DNA of 64,000 bases from Gaiellasilicea sp963705515 (GTDB lineage: Bacteria; Actinomycetota; Thermoleophilia; Gaiellales; Gaiellaceae). The stretch lies in NCBI GenBank assembly GCA_963705515.1, contig CAVPJV010000004.1, forward strand, positions 1 to 64,000, written 5' to 3'. Under the pieces are notes generated by a model, which was not told the origin of the DNA, made no database searches, and worked only from the letters and a program-made list of their open reading frames with translations. This document shows, piece by piece, positions 58,457 through 64,000 of this stretch. A program made the position numbers and the translations under genes. The stretch's first letter is position 1; each line of letters opens with the position of its first letter.

Positions 58457-60232
58457 ATGCTGGGGAGCTTCAAGATCAAGCTGGTCGGGACCTTCCTGGC
58501 GCTGTCCGTCGTGCCTCTTGCTGCTGCATTCTGGGGATTCAGCGCCGTCGCTGAGCGTAGCGTTACCAGCAGCGTAGACGGCCGCCTCGAAGCCGGCCTC
58601 AACGCGGCGCTGGCGGCCTTCGAAGACGAGCGGCAGAGCGCTGCAGCGGCCGCGGAGCGGCTCGGTCGCGACCCGGAGTTCCAGGCAGCGCTCGCGAGGC
58701 GCGATCGGGCGGCGCTCAGGCGGCTGCTGCCGGAGTCGCCGCCGCTGCGCGTCGAGACCCCCGACGGCTTCGCCGTGGGGCGGGTGCCGGCGAGCGCGGC
58801 CGAGACGACCGTGGCTCTCGTCGGCCCGGGCAACCGATCGGCCCTGATCATCGCCTCGGTCCCGCTGACGCCGCAACTCGCCAAGCGGCTGTACGCGCGC
58901 TCAGGGCTCACCAAGCCGGACGGGCTCGCGTTCGTCGACGAGAAGCGACACGTCGGCGCCGCGTCCGGGCCTGGAGTGACAGGCACCACCCAGTTGAGCC
59001 CGGGGCGGGTCGAGAACACATCGATCGGCGAGCACGAGTTCCGGGCGATCGGATCGCGGCTCGTGCCGGAGAGCACCCTGATGCTGGCAGCCGTCACGCC
59101 GAGCTCGGTGATCGCGTCGGAGAAGCAGAACGTGCTCGGCCGCCTGCTCGTCGGGCTGATCGGCTCCCTGCTCCTGATCGCCTGCGTCGCCTACCTCGCG
59201 GGACGCTCGATCGTCGGCGCGCTCGGACGCCTGGCCGACGCCGCGCATTCGATTGCCGCGGGACGGCTGGAGGAGCGCGTCACCGTCCGTGGGCGCGACG
59301 AGTTCGCGCAGCTCGGGCGCGCGTTCAATCAGATGGCGAGCCAGCTCGAGGGCCGCCTGGAAGACCTGGAGGACGAGCGCCGACGGCTGCGCGAGGCAAA
59401 CGCACGCTTCGGTGACGCGCTGGCGTCTGCGCTCGACCCGGAGCAGCTTCGACGCGTCATCGTCGAGTCCGCGGTCGAGGCGACCAAGGCGGACGGCGGC
59501 GTCGTCATCGCCGAGGACGGCTCGTACGTCGAGACGGGCAACGTCGGCTCGGGCGGCGAGCGGCTCGATTTCGAGCTTACCAGCGGCCGCCGCAGCTTCG
59601 GCCGGCTCGTGCTCGTCGGCGACGACTTCGACGAAGAGGAGCGGATGACGGCGGCGTCGCTGGCCGGGCAGGCTGTCGTCGCGCTCGAGAACGCACGCCT
59701 GCACCGCATGGTCGAGCGACAGGCCCTGGTCGACGGACTCACCGGTCTCGCCAACCGGCGCCAGGCCGACGAGGCGCTCGCGAGCGAGATCCTGCGCACC
59801 GAGAGGCTCGGCGGGCCGGTCGGGCTGATCCTCGCCGACGTCGACGACTTCAAGGCCGTGAACGACCGCTTCGGGCACCCGACTGGCGACGTCGTGCTGC
59901 GCGACCTCGCCGAGACCCTGCTCGAAAACGTCCGCGAGATCGACACCGCGGCACGGTGGGGCGGCGAGGAGTTCGCGATCATCCTCCCCGGCACGGACCT
60001 CGAGGGAGCCGCACAGGTCGCCGAGCGAATCCGGTTCGCGCTCGCCGAGCGGGAGATCCTCTCCGTCGACGGCGCGCCGCTGCACGTCACGGCAAGCTTC
60101 GGTGTCGCGACGTCGAACGCCACCACGACGGTGCACCAGCTCGTCGAAGCGGCGGACGAGGCGCTCTACCGAGCGAAGCGCGCCGGCAAGGATCGTGTGT
60201 ACGCCGGGACGGATCCGGTCACTCGCTTGTAG
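58457..60232 (+). CDS. Membrane diguanylate cyclase (dCache-like sensor, HAMP, GAF, GGDEF)
   Basis: 591 residues. TM1 (about 9-28), an extracytoplasmic sensor (about 30-225), TM2 (about 228-250), HAMP (DAAHSIAAGRLEERVTV), a GAF-like region (about 310-420) and a GGDEF domain with the active motif GGEEF (about 501-505). The inhibitory I-site REID lies 5 residues before it, so product feedback is expected. LVDGLTGLANRR opens the domain. It should make c-di-GMP in response to an external signal. No EAL domain. Confidence 0.9.
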   Translation: MLGSFKIKLVGTFLALSVVPLAAAFWGFSAVAERSVTSSVDGRLEAGLNAALAAFEDERQSAAAAAERLGRDPEFQAALARRDRAALRRLLPESPPLRVETPDGFAVGRVPASAAETTVALVGPGNRSALIIASVPLTPQLAKRLYARSGLTKPDGLAFVDEKRHVGAASGPGVTGTTQLSPGRVENTSIGEHEFRAIGSRLVPESTLMLAAVTPSSVIASEKQNVLGRLLVGLIGSLLLIACVAYLAGRSIVGALGRLADAAHSIAAGRLEERVTVRGRDEFAQLGRAFNQMASQLEGRLEDLEDERRRLREANARFGDALASALDPEQLRRVIVESAVEATKADGGVVIAEDGSYVETGNVGSGGERLDFELTSGRRSFGRLVLVGDDFDEEERMTAASLAGQAVVALENARLHRMVERQALVDGLTGLANRRQADEALASEILRTERLGGPVGLILADVDDFKAVNDRFGHPTGDVVLRDLAETLLENVREIDTAARWGGEEFAIILPGTDLEGAAQVAERIRFALAEREILSVDGAPLHVTASFGVATSNATTTVHQLVEAADEALYRAKRAGKDRVYAGTDPVTRL

Positions 60233-60324
60233 CAATAGCGGCGAGAGCAGGTGAATTTTCCGGGTCCTGCGCTAGACTGCGACGCTTGTACGGCCGTTCC
60301 TGACCCCCACGATGGAGATCCCCT

Positions 60325-60648
60325 ATGCCGGTTGAGACACCTTCGTTGTTCGCCCGTGTGATCCAGGATCACCTCGAGCTGAAGCGCCGCAACGCCGAGC
60401 TCGAGCCCGCGATGCCCCTCGAGGGCTATCGCATCGACGATCCCTTCAACAACCACCCGCTGTTCAAGACCGAGGAGCAGGCCCGCCTCGAGGAGACGAT
60501 GGACGGCGACGAGCCGGCCGTGTCGCTCGACTCGTTCCCGCTCACATGGCCCGGTGAGGAGTCGGTCGAGCACGTCACGCCCAACGGCGAGACGTCCGAG
60601 GACTCGGGCCTGTGGTCGAAGTCCCGCGACTTCGACTGGGGCGACTAG
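60325..60648 (+). CDS. Conserved-looking hypothetical protein
   Basis: 107 residues, soluble, acidic, no signal peptide. Helical start (LFARVIQDHLELKRRNAELEPAMPLEGY) with a motif-like IDDPFNNHPLF, then a likely disordered acidic tail. TAGACT at 60273-60278 may be its -10, leaving a leader of about 40 bases that includes the ribosome site GGAGAT. Composition is like that of coding neighbours. Function unknown. Confidence 0.6.
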   Translation: MPVETPSLFARVIQDHLELKRRNAELEPAMPLEGYRIDDPFNNHPLFKTEEQARLEETMDGDEPAVSLDSFPLTWPGEESVEHVTPNGETSEDSGLWSKSRDFDWGD

Positions 60649-60803
60649 CCTCTAACGCCGAGAGCAGCGACGGCCGCCGGCTCCGTTCGAGCGGCCGCCC
60701 GGTTTCCAACCGCATTCCGGCCCTTCACTCGCGCGGGGGATCGCCCGCACGGCTCGTGACGGCGATGACTAGACGTCACGTGTTGTCAAGGAAGGAAGCA
60801 GAC
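60649..60803. other. Intergenic region
   Basis: 155 bases upstream of the three-repeat protein. No hairpin or palindrome stands out; a GGAAGGA ribosome site ends it. Confidence 0.4.
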
Positions 60804-61571
60804 ATGCGGAAGATTCTGTTGACGTGCGCCGTGGCGCTCGTTGCGGCAGCGCCGGCGCAGGCCAACGACGGCGGCGGCGGCAAAGGACGGGCGCTGAGGA
60901 TCACCGGCCCGATCGTGAAGGTCTCCGACCGTGGGGTCTCGGTCGAGAACACCGTCGGCGACGTGATCCTGACGTGCGCGGTGCCGGAGCGCCTTGCCGA
61001 GAAGGCGGAAGCGTTCAAGGTGGGCGAGCGGGTTCGGATGCTCTGCGTCCGCTTCCGCGGCCGCCGGGCGCAGCTCCTCCGGCTCGAGCGTGCCGGCGAG
61101 CGGGCCAAGCAGCCCGAGAAGCCCGCCGAGAGGCCGAACGAGAAGCCCGCCGAGAAGCCCGCGGTCGAGAAGCAGGAGGGAGCGGGTCCGATCGTCGAGC
61201 TCGGCCCCGCGTCGATCGTCGTTCAGTCCGGGGAGCGGCGGCTCGCCTGCCGCGTTCCCGAGGAGAAGCAGGCCAAGCTGGCCGACCTCAAGCTGGGCGA
61301 CAAGGTCAAGATCTGGTGTGCCGGCGGCATGCTCGCCGGGATCGAGCGCTCCCAGCCGGCCGAGAAGCCCGCCGGCGAAGAGGTGCGGATCTACGGCCTC
61401 ATCGCCGCGCTGTCGCGAACGTCGGTAACGGTGCAGGGCGAGGCAGGCTCGATGACCTGCTCGGTGCCCGCCGGCCTGGCCGGGAAAGTGGCCGAGCGCT
61501 TCGTCCTCGGCGACCGCGTCAAGATGATGTGCCGCGGCTCCGAGCTGACGTACCTCGAGAAGGTGGCCTAA
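60804..61571 (+). CDS. Secreted protein with three tandem Cys-pair beta repeats
   Basis: 255 residues from ATG 60804 with GGAAGGA upstream. Signal peptide MRKILLTCAVALVAAAPAQA. Three repeats of about 55 residues follow, each G-x-I-V-x-L-S-x-x-S-V-x-V with two Cys (V-L-T-C-x-V-P ... V-K-M-x-C), at about 30-85, 118-170 and 180-235. A Pro/Lys/Glu linker separates repeats 1 and 2. The pattern suggests small beta-barrel (OB/KOW-like) domains, each possibly with an internal disulfide. Unknown function. Confidence 0.65.
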   Translation: MRKILLTCAVALVAAAPAQANDGGGGKGRALRITGPIVKVSDRGVSVENTVGDVILTCAVPERLAEKAEAFKVGERVRMLCVRFRGRRAQLLRLERAGERAKQPEKPAERPNEKPAEKPAVEKQEGAGPIVELGPASIVVQSGERRLACRVPEEKQAKLADLKLGDKVKIWCAGGMLAGIERSQPAEKPAGEEVRIYGLIAALSRTSVTVQGEAGSMTCSVPAGLAGKVAERFVLGDRVKMMCRGSELTYLEKVA

Positions 61572-63316
61572 GCCGCCGGAAGCGAGTCCTCGACGAGCTG
61601 GTGGGCCAGGCGCCGAAAGGGGCCGTCCTGGCCCATCAGCTCGCGTTCCGTTCCGCGCTGGATGATCCGGCCGTGCTCGAGCACGAGGATCTCGTCGGCA
61701 CGGCGCACGGTCGCGAGCCGGTGGGCGATGATGATCGACGTCCTGCCGGCCAGGAGCCGGTCGAACGCCTTCTCGATCACGATCTCGGTTGGCCGGTCGA
61801 TGTTGGAGGTCGCCTCGTCGAGGATCAGGATCCGCGGGTCGGCGAGCAGCGCCCGGGCGATCGAGATCAGCTGCCGCTCGCCAGCCGACAGGCCGGCGCC
61901 GCCCTCGCGGACGACGTGGTCGAGCCCGTGGTCGAGACGAGCCGCGACGCGGTCGACTCCGACCGCCGCCGCCGTCGCCTGCACTTCCTCGTCCGAGGCG
62001 TCCGGCTTGGCGAAGCGGATGTTGTCGGCGATCGTGCCGCTGAAGAGGAACGGGTCCTGCAGGACGACGCCGAGCTGGCGCCGGTAGCCGACGAGCTCGA
62101 CATCGCGGAGATCCGTTCCGTCGACCCGCACGGCGCCCTCGTCGGGGTCGTAGAAGCGGGCGATCAGCTTCGCGGTGGTCGACTTGCCGCCGCCGGACTC
62201 GCCGACGAGCGCGATGCAGCCGCCGGGCGGGACGGAGATCGCGATCTCGTGCAGCACCGGCTCCTTCCCGTACGCGAAGGTGACGTCGTCGAGCTCGAGC
62301 CGGCCGTCGATCCTGCCCAGCGGCCGGGCGCCGCGCTTGTCGGCGACGTCGATCTCCGCGTCGAGGACCGAGCTGATCTTGTCCATTGCCGCGCTCGCTG
62401 CCTGCACCTGGCCGTAGAGCTCCGAGAGCTCCTGGAGCGGCTGGAAGACGAGTGCCAGTAGGCCGACGGCCGCGATCAGCGTTCCGATCTCCATCGAGTC
62501 GCCGCCGATGAACTGGGCGCCAGCGAAGAGCACTGCGCCGGTGGCGATCGCGCCGAGCAGCTCGATCGCCGGGAAGAAGACGGAGTAGATCTTCTGCACG
62601 TGCACGTTCGCGACGCGGTTCTCCTCGTTGAGGCCGTCGAACTCGGCCTGGAACGCGCGCTCGCGGTTGAACGCCTGGATCACGGCCATCCCGGCGACGG
62701 ACTCCGCCAGCTGCGCCGTCACGATCGCAATCCTCGTTCGGACGTCGGCGGCGGCGACGTGGGAGACACGCTGGAACCAGCGTGTGACGACGATGCCCGG
62801 CGGGAGGATGCAGAGGGCGACCAGCCCGAGCCGCCAGTCGAGCAGGAAGAGGCCGCCCACCGCTGCCACGAGCGTGAGCGTGTTGACGACGAGTGTCGTC
62901 AGCCCCTGGTTGAGCACGTCGGAGAGCGCGTCGACATCGCTGTTCAGCCGCGAGATGATCCAGCCGGCCTTCTGCTGCGAGAAGTAGCGCAGCGACAGGG
63001 AGGTGAGGTGCGTGAAGAGGTCGCGCCGAAGCTCGAGCACGATCCGCTGGCCGGCGCTCGCGAGCCCGAGCCACGTCCCCGTCCCGAGCACCCACGCCGC
63101 GGCGTTGACGGCGACATAGGCCGCCACCGCGAGCATGAGCCGTTCGTCGTCACCGGCGCGGATGCCGTTGTCGATCGCGTCCTCCACCAGGAGCCAGCCG
63201 GCCACGGGCGCGGCGGCGGACAGGGCGGCGAGGATGCCGATCAGGGTCATCTGCCCCTTGCGCTCGGCGGCGTAGGGGAGGAGCCGCGAGAGGCCGGTGC
63301 GATGCCTACGCGGCAA
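61568..63316 (-). CDS. ABC exporter subunit (TM-NBD), canonical half
   Basis: 582 residues from TTG 63316, 9 bases after a GGAG site and 11 bases into the upstream gene. Six TM helices, then an NBD: Walker A GESGGGKST, Q-loop DPFLF, signature LSAGERQ, Walker B ILILDEATS with the catalytic Glu, and H-loop IIAHR. The non-standard signature (LSAGE) fits a partner whose own site is degenerate. Exports lipid, peptide or drug; the substrate is unknown. Ends 4 bases into the convergent repeat-protein gene. Confidence 0.92.
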   Translation of the reverse strand: MPRRHRTGLSRLLPYAAERKGQMTLIGILAALSAAAPVAGWLLVEDAIDNGIRAGDDERLMLAVAAYVAVNAAAWVLGTGTWLGLASAGQRIVLELRRDLFTHLTSLSLRYFSQQKAGWIISRLNSDVDALSDVLNQGLTTLVVNTLTLVAAVGGLFLLDWRLGLVALCILPPGIVVTRWFQRVSHVAAADVRTRIAIVTAQLAESVAGMAVIQAFNRERAFQAEFDGLNEENRVANVHVQKIYSVFFPAIELLGAIATGAVLFAGAQFIGGDSMEIGTLIAAVGLLALVFQPLQELSELYGQVQAASAAMDKISSVLDAEIDVADKRGARPLGRIDGRLELDDVTFAYGKEPVLHEIAISVPPGGCIALVGESGGGKSTTAKLIARFYDPDEGAVRVDGTDLRDVELVGYRRQLGVVLQDPFLFSGTIADNIRFAKPDASDEEVQATAAAVGVDRVAARLDHGLDHVVREGGAGLSAGERQLISIARALLADPRILILDEATSNIDRPTEIVIEKAFDRLLAGRTSIIIAHRLATVRRADEILVLEHGRIIQRGTERELMGQDGPFRRLAHQLVEDSLPAA

Positions 63317-64000
63317 CGGACTCGTCTCCGAAGAGGGCGGTGAAGAGGCCGCCCGCCGCGAGCAGCGCTGCCGGCCGGCCCTGCTCGACGATCCGGCCCT
63401 CGTCCAGGACGACGGCGCGATCGGCGACGCCGATCGTCGAGAGCCGCTGAGTGGCGACGAGCACGGTGCGGCCGGCGACCGCCGGGCGCAGGTTCTCGAC
63501 CAGCAGGCGCTCGGTCTCCGTGTCGACGGCCGACATCGGGTCGTCGAGGACGAGGACGCGGGCGCCGGCGAGCAGCGCCCGCGCGAGCGCGACCCGCTGT
63601 CGCTGGCCCCCGGAGAGGTTGACGCCACGTTCGCCGATCAGGGTGTCGTAGCCCTCGGGCAGGTCGTCGACGAACGCCGAGACGCCGGCGGCGTCGCACG
63701 CGGCGAGCACGTCGTCCCAGTCCGCGTCGGGGCGTGCGGAGAGCAGGTTCTCGCGCAGGAGCACGGAGAAGAGGACGGGCCTCTGCGTCACGATCGCGAC
63801 CGCGTTGCGCAGCTCGGTCACCGGGACGTCGCGCGTGTCGACGCCACCGACGAGGACGCGGCCGCCTGTCGGATCGTAGAAGCGCGGCAACAGGTTGAGC
63901 AGCGTCGTCTTGCCGGCGCCCGTCGGGCCGCAGACGGCGACGATCTCGCCCGGCTCGACGGCGAGGCCGACCCCACGCAGCACCTCGGCCTCGGTGCCGT
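63306..64000 (-). CDS. ABC exporter subunit, degenerate NBD half (5' part outside the window)
   Basis: The visible C-terminal NBD has Walker A GPTGAGKTT, signature LSGGQRQ, and Walker B VLVLDDPMSAVD, where Asp replaces the catalytic Glu, and Gln in place of the switch His (VATQRLS). This is the degenerate half of a heterodimeric exporter. The open frame continues past position 64000; its TM domain is outside the window. The two subunit genes overlap and must be co-translated. Confidence 0.88.
   Translation of the reverse strand, partial: GTEAEVLRGVGLAVEPGEIVAVCGPTGAGKTTLLNLLPRFYDPTGGRVLVGGVDTRDVPVTELRNAVAIVTQRPVLFSVLLRENLLSARPDADWDDVLAACDAAGVSAFVDDLPEGYDTLIGERGVNLSGGQRQRVALARALLAGARVLVLDDPMSAVDTETERLLVENLRPAVAGRTVLVATQRLSTIGVADRAVVLDEGRIVEQGRPAALLAAGGLFTALFGDESVAA

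Overview
The window is chromosomal DNA from a very GC-rich bacterium with Actinobacteria-like gene order: tig-clpP-clpX, valS-folC-ndk, mreBCD-PBP2-rodA, and rne-rplU-rpmA-obgE-nadD-rsfS. Gene content, a C-terminally extended L21, many start codons only 6-9 bases after a TANNNT hexamer, and several families common in soil actinobacteria suggest the class Thermoleophilia (Gaiellales/Solirubrobacterales). That placement is inference and would need 16S or marker-gene comparison. Coding density is high, genes often overlap by 4-17 bases, and GTG/TTG starts are common. I saw no rRNA, CRISPR array, insertion sequence, prophage or replication origin. Seven tRNA genes are present: Pro-TGG, Gly-TCC, Arg-TCT, Leu-TAG, Arg-TCG, His-GTG and Ala-GGC.

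Layout. 1-14 kb is a mix of secreted and membrane proteins (vanadium haloperoxidase-like protein, ZIP metal transporter, subtilase, MFS and DMT transporters, CtaG, AI-2E family transporter, CAP protein) with six of the tRNAs. 14-18 kb holds the protein-quality block (arsenate reductase-like phosphatase, trigger factor, ClpP, ClpX), facing a TPR/adenylate cyclase gene. 20-23.5 kb has two paralogous PaaI-type thioesterases, a gamma-glutamyltransferase, a two-TM channel-like protein and an HxlR regulator with a probable operator. 23.5-30 kb is valS, folC, ndk, a methyltransferase and maf. 30-37 kb is the rod-shape/elongasome operon. 37-43.5 kb is RNase E/G, ribosomal proteins L21 and L27, Obg, NadD and RsfS. 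43.7-53 kb is mostly accessory: a DUF1996 protein, a 14-repeat propeller protein, a secreted hydrolase, an oxidoreductase, DUF72, a glycoside hydrolase and a principal-type sigma factor. 53-64 kb has small secreted/membrane proteins, 2-oxoglutarate dehydrogenase E1, a proline-rich envelope protein, a GGDEF cyclase, a three-repeat secreted protein and a heterodimeric ABC exporter that runs off the right edge.

How the parts work together: most of the window is core growth machinery (translation, proteostasis, cell elongation, RNA turnover) with envelope and signalling genes between. No obvious new defence or biosynthetic system was found. The most notable signals are in regulatory and repeat structure: a recurring leaderless-promoter arrangement, including shared symmetric -10 elements between divergent genes; an rsfS gene whose only plausible start is CTG; palindromic operators at the ZIP and HxlR/thioesterase promoters; two long perfect hairpins between mreC and mreD; a 17-base repeat recurring exactly 60 bases apart around the rpmA-obgE junction; and a 14 x 41-residue propeller gene. 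Three genes (sigma factor, MFS transporter, DUF4234 protein) carry an apparent frameshift with the same net phase, which most likely reflects assembly error but needs checking.
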